Shown: positions 16,888-27,488, numbered from the stretch's first letter. The stretch is DNA of 35,600 bases from DATAEU01 sp046735355 (GCA_046735355.1 JBKPTC010000108.1:1-35600); one strand, 5' to 3'. Notes: generated by a model not told the origin, from the letters alone. A program made the numbers and translations.

Positions 16888-17342
16888 TGGCGAACATGCT
16901 CGACCGTTGGGACCCGTTCCGCGACCTGATGTCGATCCAGAACGAGCTGAACCGGCTGTTCGGCCGCACGTACGGCGGTGCCGAGGGCGGCGGAACAGGC
17001 TCGACCGGCACGTGGGTGCCGCCGCTCGACGTGTACGAGAGCGGCGACAAGTACGTCGTCGCCGTGGAGCTGCCGGGCATCGACCCGGCCGACGTCGAGG
17101 TCTCGGTCGAGGACTCGACGCTCACCGTGAAGGGACAGCGCGACTTCTTCTACAAGGACGCGACGGACGACTCGTTCCGCCGGATCGAGCGGCGGTACGG
17201 ACAGTTCACGCGGACCCTGACCCTGCCGGCAACGGCGGACGTGGAGAAGGTCGACGCGAAGTTCGACAAGGGCGTCCTCACGATCGAGGTTCCGAAGCGC
17301 GAGGAGGCCAAGCCTCGAAAGATCACGGTGAAGGCGTCGTGA
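16887..17342 (+). CDS. Hsp20/alpha-crystallin small heat-shock protein
   Basis: A 151-residue ATP-independent holdase that keeps unfolding proteins soluble for DnaK/ClpB. The N-terminal region (ANMLDRWDPFRDLMSIQNELNRLF) precedes an alpha-crystallin domain beginning VPPLDVYESGDKYVVAVELPG and ending in the signature GVLTIEVPK. A TTG codon at 16884 is also open, but ATG 16887 is preferred: it overlaps the dnaK stop as TGATG and has GGGAGG 9 nt upstream. Its insertion between dnaK and grpE is less usual than the dnaK-grpE-dnaJ order and puts the holdase under the same control. Confidence 0.93.
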
Positions 17343-18058
17343 CGGAGCGGGACGGCGACCCGGACCGGGACGTGTCGAAGGACCGTCCGAAGGTCAAGGT
17401 GACGGACCGGCGACGCGTGCACGCCGACGAGGCCGCCCCGGCGACAACCGGGGCGGCCTCCACTCCGGCGTCCGAGGGGCCGGTCGCCGACGCGCCGGAT
17501 GCGTCGCGCGACGAGGTGGCCGAGTATCGCGAGCATCTGCAGCGCATGCAGGCCGAGTTCGCCAACTACCGCAAGCGCGTGCTGCGGGAGCAGACGCAGG
17601 CGATCGAGATGGCGGCCGAGCCGCTCGTCCGCAAGTTGCTCGAGGTCCTGGACGACTTCGACCTGGCGCTGATCGCGGCGGAGCAGAAGCCGGACTTCGA
17701 GAAGTTCCATCGCGGCGTGGAGCTCGTGTACGCCAAGCTGCAAGAGGCGCTCCGGTCCGAGGGGCTCGAGCGCATCGAGGCCGAGGGCAAGACGTTCGAC
17801 CCCGAGGAGCACGAGGCGCTGATGGGAACCTCGGGCGGCGAAGGCGAGCCCATCGTGGCCGACATCTTCCGTCAGGGTTACAAGCTTCGGGGCCGTGTCA
17901 TCCGCCCGGCGGGCGTGCGCGTTGGGCATCGCGACGACGCGGGGTCTGGGGACTCAAGCAGCGAGCGCGACAGCGCGAGCGGTAGTCCCCAGAACGCGGG
18001 GTCTGGGGACTCAAGCAGCGAGCGCGACAGCGCGAGCGGTAGTCCCCAGAACGAATAG
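17339..18058 (+). CDS. grpE: Nucleotide exchange factor GrpE with repeat-derived C-terminal tail
   Basis: GrpE releases ADP from DnaK. The 239-residue frame starts at GTG 17339, overlapping the hsp20 stop as GTGA. A disordered acidic N-terminal segment precedes the long coiled-coil helix (EVAEYREHLQRMQAEFANYRKRVLREQ). The beta domain follows, with the family signature LRSEGLERIEAEGKTFDPEEHEALM ... VADIFRQGYKLRGRVIRPAGVRVG. The protein would normally end about there. Instead 38 of the last residues are two identical 19-residue units (GSGDSSSERDSASGSPQN core), encoded by an exact 57-bp tandem duplication of a palindromic repeat. The tail is Ser-rich, hydrophilic and probably disordered. Confidence 0.93.
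   Translation: MTERDGDPDRDVSKDRPKVKVTDRRRVHADEAAPATTGAASTPASEGPVADAPDASRDEVAEYREHLQRMQAEFANYRKRVLREQTQAIEMAAEPLVRKLLEVLDDFDLALIAAEQKPDFEKFHRGVELVYAKLQEALRSEGLERIEAEGKTFDPEEHEALMGTSGGEGEPIVADIFRQGYKLRGRVIRPAGVRVGHRDDAGSGDSSSERDSASGSPQNAGSGDSSSERDSASGSPQNE
17939..18052 (+). repeat. Exact 57-bp tandem duplication of a palindromic element inside grpE
   Basis: Copies 17939-17995 and 17996-18052 are identical. Each contains a perfect inverted repeat TCTGGGGACT / AGTCCCCAGA (17945-17954 with 17984-17993; 18002-18011 with 18041-18050) around a 29-nt interior. That interior starts CAAGCAGCGA, ends AGCGGT, and holds a small inner hairpin GCGC-GACA-GCGC. The unit length (19 codons) keeps the grpE frame open. 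The same interior ends recur at 27163-27230 inside a different stem. Confidence 0.9.
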
Positions 18059-18067
18059 AGGCGCCCG

Positions 18068-19237
18068 ATGAACGGCGACGTGCGGCGCGAGTGGTTCGAC
18101 AAGGACTATTACCAGGTCCTCGGCGTCGCCAAGAACGCCTCGCAGGCGGAGATCAAGAAGGCGTACCGCAAGCTCGCGCAGAAGTACCACCCCGACGCCA
18201 ACCCCGGCGACAAGGCGGCCGAGGATCGGTTCAAGGAGATCTCGGCCGCATACGACGTCGTCGGCGACGAGGAGAAGCGCACGCAGTACGACCAGGTTCG
18301 CGAGATGGCGGCTTCGGGCTTCGGCGGCGCGGGAGGCTCTCCGGGCGGCGCCGGTGGCGGCTTTCCGGGTGGGTTCCCCGGCGGGCAGCGTGTCCGCGTG
18401 GAAGACATCGGCGATCTCGGCGATCTGTTCGGTGGACTCTTCGGAGGCGCCGGCGGGCGACGCGGCCGGCACGCGCAGCCGCAGCGAGGCGCCGATCTGG
18501 AGACGGAGGTTCGCATCCCGTTCGACGACGCGATGACCGGAACGACCGTGCCGATGCGCATCGACGGCCCCGCGCCGTGCCCGCGGTGCGGCGGCAGCGG
18601 CGCCGAACCCGGCACGTCCCCGATCACGTGTCCACAGTGCGGCGGTGAAGGCTCGATCCAGGTGAATCAGGGCTTCTTCGCGGTGGCGCAGACGTGTCCG
18701 ACCTGCCACGGCGCCGGGCGCGTCGTGCAGACGCCGTGCAGCGAATGCCACGGATCTGGTTCGGTGCGGCGGACCCGCTCGCTGCAGGTGAAGATCCCCG
18801 CCGGAGTGAAGGACGGCGCGCGGATCCGCCTCGCGCGTCGCGGCGAGTCCGGAACGCCCGGCGGGCAGCCGGGCGATCTCTACGTGATCGTCCACGTCCA
18901 GCCGCACGAGCTGTTCGCGAGGAAGGGCAACGATCTCACGCTGGAGCTGCCCGTCACGTTCGCCGAGGCGGCCCTCGGAGCGAACGTCGGCGTCCCGACG
19001 CTCGACGGGCCCGTCACGTTGAAGGTCCCTGGGGGCACGCAGAGCGGCCAGACGTTCAGGATCCGTGGCAAGGGGGCGCCGAGGAAAGGGGGACACGGCG
19101 ACCTGCTCGTGACGGTCAACGTCGCCGTTCCGAAGAAGCTGTCGCGCGAGGAGAAGGATCTGCTCAAGCAGTTGAAGGACATCGAGAAGGAGTCGCCGAG
19201 ACGCCGGTTCGGTGTCGAGGCCGAGGAGGCATCGTGA
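18068..19237 (+). CDS. dnaJ: Chaperone DnaJ (Hsp40)
   Basis: A 389-residue type I J-protein that delivers substrates to DnaK and stimulates its ATPase. The J domain has YYQVLGVAKNAS and the HPD tripeptide in AQKYHPDANPGD. A Gly/Phe-rich linker (GFGGAGGSPGGAGGGFPGG) follows. The zinc-binding region has all four CxxCxGxG motifs: CPRCGGSG, CPQCGGEG, CPTCHGAG and CSECHGSG. The C-terminal peptide-binding domains contain VKIPAGVKDGARIRL and GDLYVIVHVQPHELF. ATG 18068 lies 9 nt after the grpE stop, and the stop overlaps hspR as GTGA. Confidence 0.97.
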   Translation: MNGDVRREWFDKDYYQVLGVAKNASQAEIKKAYRKLAQKYHPDANPGDKAAEDRFKEISAAYDVVGDEEKRTQYDQVREMAASGFGGAGGSPGGAGGGFPGGFPGGQRVRVEDIGDLGDLFGGLFGGAGGRRGRHAQPQRGADLETEVRIPFDDAMTGTTVPMRIDGPAPCPRCGGSGAEPGTSPITCPQCGGEGSIQVNQGFFAVAQTCPTCHGAGRVVQTPCSECHGSGSVRRTRSLQVKIPAGVKDGARIRLARRGESGTPGGQPGDLYVIVHVQPHELFARKGNDLTLELPVTFAEAALGANVGVPTLDGPVTLKVPGGTQSGQTFRIRGKGAPRKGGHGDLLVTVNVAVPKKLSREEKDLLKQLKDIEKESPRRRFGVEAEEAS

Positions 19238-19650
19238 CGAAGGACCGGACGCGGCGCGGAGCCGACGAACGCGCCGTGTACATCATCAGCGTCGCTGCCG
19301 AGCTCGCCGGCGTGCATCCACAGACGCTGCGCATCTACGAGCGCAAGGGGCTCCTCAGCCCGAAGCGAACGTCTGGCAACACGCGCCGCTACTCCGAGGT
19401 CGACATCGCGCGGCTCCAGATGATCCAGGACCTCACGCAGCGCCGGGGCGTCAACCTCGCAGGCGTGAAGCTCATCATGGAGATGCAGACGGAGCTCGAG
19501 GAGCTGCGCCGCCGCGCGACCGAGCTCGAGGCGGAGGTGCGCCGCGCCCGCCGGTCGAAGCCGATGGCGATGGGGCCGTCGAGCGCCACGTTCGAGATCG
19601 TTCCGGCTCGCAGCGTCCGAGCGTTTCCGTGGGAGGAGCGTCACCGGTGA
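19234..19650 (+). CDS. hspR: HspR, MerR-family heat-shock repressor
   Basis: The 138-residue repressor binds HAIR sites and controls the dnaK operon, with DnaK as co-repressor in the studied actinobacteria. The winged-helix motif reads YIISVAAELAGVHPQTLRIYERKGLLSP, then RRYSEVDIARLQMIQDLTQRRGVNLAGVKLI. A coiled-coil dimerisation helix (QTELEELRRRATELEAEVRRARR) and a short C-terminal tail follow. The GTG start overlaps the dnaJ stop (GTGA), and its own stop overlaps the next gene (GTGA). The HAIR-like site at the dnaK promoter supports autoregulation of the operon. Confidence 0.95.
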   Translation: MTKDRTRRGADERAVYIISVAAELAGVHPQTLRIYERKGLLSPKRTSGNTRRYSEVDIARLQMIQDLTQRRGVNLAGVKLIMEMQTELEELRRRATELEAEVRRARRSKPMAMGPSSATFEIVPARSVRAFPWEERHR

Positions 19651-20170
19651 TCTCGCTCCGAGGCGATCGCGTCGTGCTGCGTGCGTTCCGCGACGGTGAG
19701 TTCGACACGATCTGGGCCCACCGCGCGTCGGCGTCGGCGGCCGCCGCCGGTGCGTTCGACCGAGACGAGATCCGGCGCCGGATCCGGACCTCCGGTTCGA
19801 TGACGGACTGGGGGCTGCTGCTGGCGGTCGAGGCGGACGGCCGGCTGATCGGCGAGGTCCAGGGATATCGAACGCCGATGGCCGGCGTGTTCGGCATCGG
19901 CGTGGTGCTGTACGACGACGCCGATCGCGGGCACGGCGCCGGAACCGACGCCGTCCGTGCGATGACCCGCCACCTTTTCGACGAGGCCGGGGCGCGACGC
20001 GTCGAGGGCGGAACGACGCCGGACAACGAGCCGATGCGACGGATCTTCGCCGGACTCGGATTCGTCGAGGAGGGAACGCTGCGGCGCTTCCTGCCGGGCG
20101 ACGGCGGCGAGGGTCTCGACTGCGTGATGTACGGGATGACGAGGGACGATTACCGGAAGGCGAGTCTCAC

Positions 20171-20180
<10 letters not shown>
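19647..20180 (+). CDS. GNAT-family N-acetyltransferase (RimJ/RimL-like)
   Basis: A 177-residue acetyltransferase of the Acetyltransf_3 type. It opens VISLRGDRVVLRAFRDGEFDTIW and has the acetyl-CoA pyrophosphate loop RGHGAG (residues 94-99). Later elements are EGGTTPDNEPMRRIFAGLGFVEEGTLR, characteristic of the RimJ/RimL-like group that acetylates protein N-termini or small amines. The substrate is unknown. The GTG start overlaps the hspR stop (GTGA) with GGGAGGAG upstream, and its 3' end overlaps clpB by 10 nt. It is therefore co-expressed with the chaperones, which is unusual. Confidence 0.85.
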
Positions 20181-22765
<2,585 letters not shown>

Positions 22766-22834
22766 GAGCGAGTCGCCGGCCACCTCGGCCCCGTTTGCTA
22801 CACCGGCCGCGGCCGTGTACCGATATCCACCATC

Positions 22835-23509
22835 GTGGGCATCGGCGTCTTCATCCTCTTCGCGCTCGCCGCGGCCGCGGCCGGTTACCTCGCCTATTAC
22901 TTCCAGCAGAAGCGCCGCGAGGCGATTTCGTCGCTCGCCCGCTCGCTCGGGCTCGAGTACTCGACCGAGGACCCCTTCGAGAGCCTGTCGTATCCGTTCT
23001 CGCTTCTGGCTCGCGGCGACGGCCGCGGCATCGAGAACGTGATGTGGGGGAGCTGGCGGGGGCTGGCGGTTCGTGAGTTCGATTACTGGTACTTCGACGA
23101 GACGACGGACTCCAACGGAAACCGCAGCAGGACATACCATCGGTTCTCGTGCGCCGTCACGCAGGTCGACGCGTCGTGCATGCACCTGACGATCGCGCGC
23201 GAGAACGTGTTCACCGCGCTCGCGGATCGGCTCGGGCTCCGCGACATCGAGTTCGAGTCGGACGACTTCAACCGGGCCTTCAACGTGAAGTGCCGCGACC
23301 GGAAGTTCGCAAGCGACATCATCGACGTCCGGATGATGAGGTGGCTGCTGCACGCGGGTGCGGAGTTCGAGTTCGAGGTGGCGGGTCGCTGGCTGCTCGC
23401 GTACAGCAGGAAGCGGCGACCCGAGGAGGTCGTCGGCCTGCTAGCCACGCTCGGCGAATTCCGGCAGAACGTGCCGCGCGTCGTCTACGAGCTGTATCCC
23501 GTCGCGTAG
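22835..23509 (+). CDS. Membrane-anchored protein of unknown function (DUF3137-like)
   Basis: A 224-residue protein with an N-terminal hydrophobic helix (about residues 2-22), a basic stop-transfer segment (QQKRRE) and a soluble domain. The stretch SLARSLGLEYSTEDPFES, then VREFDYWYFDETTDSNGNRSRTYHRFS, resembles proteins annotated DUF3137, which are often encoded beside LemA as here. The C-terminal segment FEVAGRWLLAYSRKRRPEEVVGLLATLGEFRQNVPRVVYEL looks conserved (given here in part). The GTG start lies 5 nt after TATCCA, a poor -10 match, so a leaderless start is possible. The 69-bp gap after clpB contains a GGCCGCGGCC palindrome. No function is assigned. Confidence 0.65.
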   Translation: MGIGVFILFALAAAAAGYLAYYFQQKRREAISSLARSLGLEYSTEDPFESLSYPFSLLARGDGRGIENVMWGSWRGLAVREFDYWYFDETTDSNGNRSRTYHRFSCAVTQVDASCMHLTIARENVFTALADRLGLRDIEFESDDFNRAFNVKCRDRKFASDIIDVRMMRWLLHAGAEFEFEVAGRWLLAYSRKRRPEEVVGLLATLGEFRQNVPRVVYELYPVA

Positions 23510-23543
23510 GCTGTCCAAGGGTCTTCGGCGAAAGGACGGATCG

Positions 23544-24224
23544 ATGATCTGGCTCTGGGTGGTTCTCAGCGTCGTCGTGCTGATCGGGCTCGGCCTCGTC
23601 GCGTCCTACAACCGGTTCGTCAGCCAAAAGCAGCTGATCAACGACGCGTGGGCCAACATCGACACGGAGCTGCGGCGTCGGTACGACCTCATCCCCAACC
23701 TGGTCGAGACCGTCAAGGGATACGCGCAGCACGAGCGCGAGGTCTTCGAGAACGTCACCCGCGCCCGGGCGCAGGCGGCCGCCGCGACCGGAACGCCGGC
23801 GCAGCAGGCCGCGGCGGAGGGCCCGTTCGTCGCCGCGCTCCGGCAGCTGTTCGCCGTCGCCGAGAACTATCCGCAGCTGCGCGCGAACCAGAACTTCATG
23901 GCCCTGCAGCAGGAGCTGGCCAACACCGAGGATCGTCTCCAGACGGCGCGGCGCTTCTACAACGCGAACGTTCGCGACTACAACCGCCGTGTCCAGTCGT
24001 TCCCGTCCAACGTCATCGCGGGCATGTTCCACTTCGGCGAGGCGGAGTTCTTCGAGGTGCCCGACGCCGTTCGCGAGGCGGGGCCGCCCCAGGTCAACTT
24101 CACGCAGGAGGGTCCGGGCGTCTCGTTCGGCTCGCCCGGCACGCCGCCGTCCGAGCGATCGACGACGGCCGAGGGGACCGGCGCCACGGCGGCGCCTCCA
24201 CCGCCGCCCCCGTCCACGCCCTAG
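23544..24224 (+). CDS. LemA family membrane protein
   Basis: A 226-residue LemA protein: a short N-terminal membrane helix (WLWVVLSVVVLIGLGLV, about residues 3-20), then the signature YNRFVSQKQLINDAWANIDTELRRRYDLIPNLVETVKGYA. A four-helix bundle ends NRRVQSFPSNVIAGMFHFGEAEFF. A Pro/Thr-rich tail (APPPPPPSTP) follows. LemA proteins have an extracytoplasmic N-terminus and their biochemical function is not settled. AAAGGA lies about 8 nt before the ATG, and TAGGCT (23507-23512), overlapping the preceding stop, may serve as a -10. Confidence 0.92.
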   Translation: MIWLWVVLSVVVLIGLGLVASYNRFVSQKQLINDAWANIDTELRRRYDLIPNLVETVKGYAQHEREVFENVTRARAQAAAATGTPAQQAAAEGPFVAALRQLFAVAENYPQLRANQNFMALQQELANTEDRLQTARRFYNANVRDYNRRVQSFPSNVIAGMFHFGEAEFFEVPDAVREAGPPQVNFTQEGPGVSFGSPGTPPSERSTTAEGTGATAAPPPPPPSTP

Positions 24225-24225
24225 C

Positions 24226-25530
24226 TCACGCGGCCGGTTCGGAAGGCGCGGCGAGCTCGGGCGAGACGCCGCAGCCGTCGATCATCGTCGCCCGGCGGAC
24301 GTCGGTCGTGAGCCACGTCCACACGAGCGACCACGCGACGGCCACGCCGCCGAGCGCGACCGCGGTCCATCGAGGGTCGAATCGCGCTGCGGACCACCCG
24401 GTGACGAGGCTCGAGACCGTGAGCGTCAGCGTGATGAGGGCCTGGTCGAACGCGAAGATCCGTCCCCGGATACGGTCCGGTACCACGCGCTGCAGCCCGT
24501 ACGACGAGAGCGTCCATTGCGCGCCGCCTCCGAGATGCGCGAACGCGACGGCAGGCGCCGCCAACAGGATCGACGGCATGAGCCCCAGCGTCGCATAGCC
24601 GACGCCGAAGACCACGAGCGACAGCCCGATGACGCCGAACAGGCGGCGGTCGTCGCGACCGATCAGCGAGCGCCCGATGAAGGGTCCGATCAGCGCGCCG
24701 ACGCCTCGCGCCGCCATGAGGATCCCGATCCCGGTGGAGCCCCGATGGAACACATCGGCGCCGAACACCGTCAGCAGGACGAGAACGCCGGCGCCGAGCC
24801 CGAACCCGGCCTTGACGCCGAGCAGGGCCAGCACGCGATGGTCTCGTCGCGCATACCGCGCGGTCTCGACGGTCGCCTCGACGATGCCCGGCTGCTCGTC
24901 GTGGTCGCGCGCCTCGGTGAACGGCCGGTGCACGCCGGCGATCAGCAGCCCGGACAGGCCGAACGACGCCGCGTCGATCGCGATCGCCGCGTCGCGCCCG
25001 AGCGTCGCGGTCACCAGGGCGCCGAGCGCCGATCCGATCGCCAGCATCGTCCCCCACACCGACCCGTTGAGCGCGTTCGCCGTGGCGAGGTCGTCGGGGT
25101 CGACGACGTTGGGCAGCGCCGCGCTCGACGCCGGATCGAACGCCGCGCTGAACGCGGAGATCGCGGCGAGCAGCGCGTACGCCGCCCAGACCGTCGACGC
25201 GTCGCGGACCAGGAGAAATCCCAGGCACAGGACGACCCGGACGAGATCGCACCCGACCATCAACCGTTTGCGATCGAGCCGGTCGGAGAGCACGCCGCCG
25301 ATCGGCGACATGAGGAAGAACGGGATCTCCTGTGCGGCAATGAGCAGGCCCACGGCGACCGGCCCGGACAGCTCCTGCACGAGCCCGAACAACGCGACGA
25401 GCAGGAACCAGTCACCTCCGAGCGAGATGAGGGATGCCAGGTACAGCCGTCGGAAGTCGCGGTTGCGGCGGAGCAGCGAGACGCTCGCACGGACGCCTCC
25501 CGGGTGCTCGGCGGGCTCCGGGGCGGACAC
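24226..25530 (-). CDS. MFS transporter (EntS/MFS_3-type exporter)
   Basis: A 434-residue major-facilitator protein with about 11-12 hydrophobic segments. It opens SVSLLRRNRDFRRLYLASLISLGGDWF, typical of the MFS_3 group, and has motif A GGVLSDRLDRKRLM after helix 2. The second half contains AARGVGALIGPFIGRSLIGRDD and GRIFAFDQALITL. The substrate is unknown; drug or siderophore export is the family norm. The open frame extends upstream to 26130 across the divergent hydrolase gene and is rejected. GTG 25530 is chosen because TAGTCT ends 8 nt upstream on the minus strand. Its 3' end lies 1 nt from that of lemA, in convergent orientation. Confidence 0.88.
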   Translation of the reverse strand: MSAPEPAEHPGGVRASVSLLRRNRDFRRLYLASLISLGGDWFLLVALFGLVQELSGPVAVGLLIAAQEIPFFLMSPIGGVLSDRLDRKRLMVGCDLVRVVLCLGFLLVRDASTVWAAYALLAAISAFSAAFDPASSAALPNVVDPDDLATANALNGSVWGTMLAIGSALGALVTATLGRDAAIAIDAASFGLSGLLIAGVHRPFTEARDHDEQPGIVEATVETARYARRDHRVLALLGVKAGFGLGAGVLVLLTVFGADVFHRGSTGIGILMAARGVGALIGPFIGRSLIGRDDRRLFGVIGLSLVVFGVGYATLGLMPSILLAAPAVAFAHLGGGAQWTLSSYGLQRVVPDRIRGRIFAFDQALITLTLTVSSLVTGWSAARFDPRWTAVALGGVAVAWSLVWTWLTTDVRRATMIDGCGVSPELAAPSEPAA

Positions 25531-25538
25531 GGCGTGCC

Positions 25539-25544
25539 AGACTA
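25539..25544 (-). promoter_or_regulatory. -10 box of the MFS gene
   Basis: On the minus strand TAGTCT (TANNNT) ends 8 nt before GTG 25530, again without a Shine-Dalgarno. The 63-bp divergent gap must also hold the promoter of the hydrolase gene, which I cannot place. Confidence 0.45.
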
Positions 25545-25593
25545 CAGGGGCGATCCAGGCACAGGTTTCGGCAGCGAACCCGAGGAGGGTGGC

Positions 25594-26238
25594 GTGCTCG
25601 ATCGGTTCACATGGTTCCGGCAGTCGGCGATGCGATACGCCGAGGAGGGCTTCAGTCTGTACATCGACCCCTGGGGCACGGCGCCGGACGACGCGCCGGC
25701 CGACGTCATCTTGCTGACGCACGCGCACTTCGATCACTACCAGCCGCACGAGATCGAGCGTCTGCGCAAAGCTGAGACCAAGATCGTCGCGCCCAAGGAC
25801 ATCGCGGCCGAGCTCGGCGGCGACGTGACCGCGGTCTCGCCCGGCGACGCGATCGAGGTCTCCGGGATCAAGGTTCAGGCCGTGCCGGCGTACAACGTCG
25901 TCGAGGAGCGGCTCGACATGCATCCGGAGGCCAAGGGCTGGGTCGGCTATCTCATCGAGCTCGAAGGCCGGACGTACTACCACGCCGGCGACACCGACGC
26001 CCTGCCCGAGCTCGAGCGTCTGCGAACCGACGTCGCGATGGTTCCGATCGGCGGGACGTACACGATGGACTTCCGCGAGGCGGCGGGGCTCGTCAAGGCG
26101 ATCGCGCCGCGGATCGCCGTTCCGATGCACTTCGGATTCGTCGTCTGCTCCCCGACGAACGCCGATTACTTCAAGGACGAGGCGGCACCGATCACGGTCC
26201 AGATGCTCCGTCCGACGAATCCGTTCGAACAGCCGTAG
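25594..26238 (+). CDS. Metallo-beta-lactamase-fold metal-dependent hydrolase (UPF0173/UlaG-like)
   Basis: A 214-residue soluble hydrolase. The metal-binding motif THAHFDH (HxHxDH) follows the first beta strand block (LYIDPWGTAPDDAPADVILL). Further ligands are HAGDTD and the His of VPMHFGF. This compact arrangement without added domains matches the UPF0173/UlaG-like branch (Lactamase_B_2/B_3), whose substrates are mostly unknown. The GTG start has GAGGAGG about 5 nt upstream. The DUF2090 gene follows after 11 nt, so the two form an operon and may share a carbohydrate-related role, which is inference only. Confidence 0.85.
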   Translation: MLDRFTWFRQSAMRYAEEGFSLYIDPWGTAPDDAPADVILLTHAHFDHYQPHEIERLRKAETKIVAPKDIAAELGGDVTAVSPGDAIEVSGIKVQAVPAYNVVEERLDMHPEAKGWVGYLIELEGRTYYHAGDTDALPELERLRTDVAMVPIGGTYTMDFREAAGLVKAIAPRIAVPMHFGFVVCSPTNADYFKDEAAPITVQMLRPTNPFEQP

Positions 26239-26249
26239 AGGGAGGCACC

Positions 26250-27158
26250 ATGGAGCTCGGATACGACCGGCCGCTGTACATCCTGGCGTTCGATCACCGC
26301 GGATCGTTCCAGAAGAAGTTCTTCGGCGTGACCGGCGAGCCGACCGCGCAGGAGGCTGCGCGCATCTCGGACGCGAAGAGCGTCATCTTCGAGGGCCTGC
26401 AGCGGGCGCTCGACGAGGGCATCAGCCGCGAGGCCGCCGGCGCGCTCGTCGACGAACAGTTCGGCTTCGACATCGCGCGCAAGGCCAAGGCCGACGGCAT
26501 CACGCTCGCGATGCCCGTCGAGAAGAGCGGGCAGAACGAGTTCGACTTCGAGTACGGCGAGGACTTCGGGGCGCATATCGAGGAGTTCGACCCGGCGTTC
26601 TCCAAGGTGCTCGTCCGCTACAACCCGGAGGGCGACCGCGGGATGAACGAGCGCCAGGCGGCGCGGCTCGAGCGGCTTGCCGGCTGGCTGCACGACCACG
26701 ACCGCCGGTTCCTGTTCGAGCTGCTCGTTCCGGCGGAGCCGCATCAACTGGAGGCCGCCGGCCGCGACGAGCAGCGGTGGGACAAGGAAGAGCGACCGAA
26801 GCTGATGCGGCGGGCGATCGCCGAGCTCCAGGATGTCGGTGTCGAGGCGGACATCTGGAAGATCGAGGGCATCGACCGCCGCGACGACTGCGAGATGCTC
26901 GCCGAGCAATGCCGCTCCGGTCCGGGTCGCGCGAAGGTCGCGTGCGTGGTCCTCGGCCGCGGCGCGGACGACGCGGCGGTCGACCACTGGCTGCGGATGG
27001 GAAGCGGCGTTCCGGGCTACATCGGGTTCGCGATCGGCCGCTCGATCTGGTGGGATCCGCTGAAGAGCTACGTCGACGGCCAAGCGCCGCGTGGCGACGC
27101 CGCCGCCAGGATCGCCGCGAACTACCGGCGGTTCGTCGAGGTCTACGAGAACGGCTAG
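26250..27158 (+). CDS. DUF2090 / IolC C-terminal-type aldolase-like protein
   Basis: A 302-residue protein resembling DUF2090, the domain fused to the C-terminus of some IolC kinases and thought to act as the 2-deoxy-5-keto-gluconate-6-phosphate aldolase of inositol catabolism. It starts with the LYILAFDHRGSFQKKFFG motif typical of that domain. A class I aldolase-like barrel is suggested by alternating segments such as GITLAMPVEKSG, KVLVRYNPEGD, RFLFELLVPAEP, ADIWKIEGID and GYIGFAIGRSIWWDPL. The lysines in KIEGID or VEKSG could be the Schiff-base residue, which is a guess. No other iol gene is present, so the physiological substrate is open. GGGAGG precedes the ATG. Confidence 0.68.
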   Translation: MELGYDRPLYILAFDHRGSFQKKFFGVTGEPTAQEAARISDAKSVIFEGLQRALDEGISREAAGALVDEQFGFDIARKAKADGITLAMPVEKSGQNEFDFEYGEDFGAHIEEFDPAFSKVLVRYNPEGDRGMNERQAARLERLAGWLHDHDRRFLFELLVPAEPHQLEAAGRDEQRWDKEERPKLMRRAIAELQDVGVEADIWKIEGIDRRDDCEMLAEQCRSGPGRAKVACVVLGRGADDAAVDHWLRMGSGVPGYIGFAIGRSIWWDPLKSYVDGQAPRGDAAARIAANYRRFVEVYENG

Positions 27159-27162
27159 CGAC

Positions 27163-27230
27163 CCGCGCTCAAGCAGCGAAGCGGTAGCGCGAACGAGCGA
27201 CCGCGCTCAAGCAGCGAAGCGGTAGCGCGA
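27163..27230 (+). repeat. Two copies of a 30-bp palindromic repeat after the DUF2090 gene
   Basis: Identical 30-nt copies occupy 27163-27192 and 27201-27230, separated by 8 nt. In each, CGCGCT and AGCGCG form a stem around a 16-nt loop that begins CAAGCAGCGA and ends AAGCGGT. The loop ends are the same as in the grpE repeat while the stems are unrelated. The element starts 5 nt after the stop codon and fills most of the 89-bp gap before the dodecin gene. Confidence 0.85.
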
Positions 27231-27247
27231 CCAGAAAGAAGGGGCGG

Positions 27248-27451
27248 ATGGCGGTCATCAAGACGATCGATCTCGTTGGTGTCTCGACCGAGTCGTGGGA
27301 CGACGCGGCGAAGCAGGCGCTCGCGGAGGCCGCGAAGACGATCCGAGCCATCGAGGGGATGGACGTTCTCGAGACGAGCGCCGTGGTGCAGGACAATCGG
27401 ATCGCCGAGTTCCACACGCACGTGCAGATCCGGTTCCGGCTCGAGCGGTAG
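27248..27451 (+). CDS. Dodecin (flavin-binding protein)
   Basis: At 67 residues this is the normal length for dodecin, the small dodecameric protein that binds and buffers flavins. The sequence MAVIKTIDLVGVSTESWDDAAKQALAEAAKTIRAIEGMDVLE (quoted in part) has the family tryptophan in ESWDDA, which stacks on the isoalloxazine ring. The conserved C-terminal strand is FHTHVQIRFRLE. An AGAAGGGG ribosome-binding site precedes the ATG. It lies 37 nt upstream of purA in the same direction, so it may be co-transcribed with the purine genes. Link to their function: none evident. Confidence 0.92.
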   Translation: MAVIKTIDLVGVSTESWDDAAKQALAEAAKTIRAIEGMDVLETSAVVQDNRIAEFHTHVQIRFRLER

Positions 27452-27488
27452 CGCCGGCCGGCGGGTCGACAGGGGGGAGGACTCGAGC

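Noticed and set aside
27444..27454. AGCGGTAGCGC at the dodecin stop as a third copy of the palindromic repeat
   Set aside because: Only the 3' 11 nt match. The 5' half CTCAAGCAGCGA and a complementary arm are absent, and the bases encode the normal dodecin end Leu-Glu-Arg-stop.
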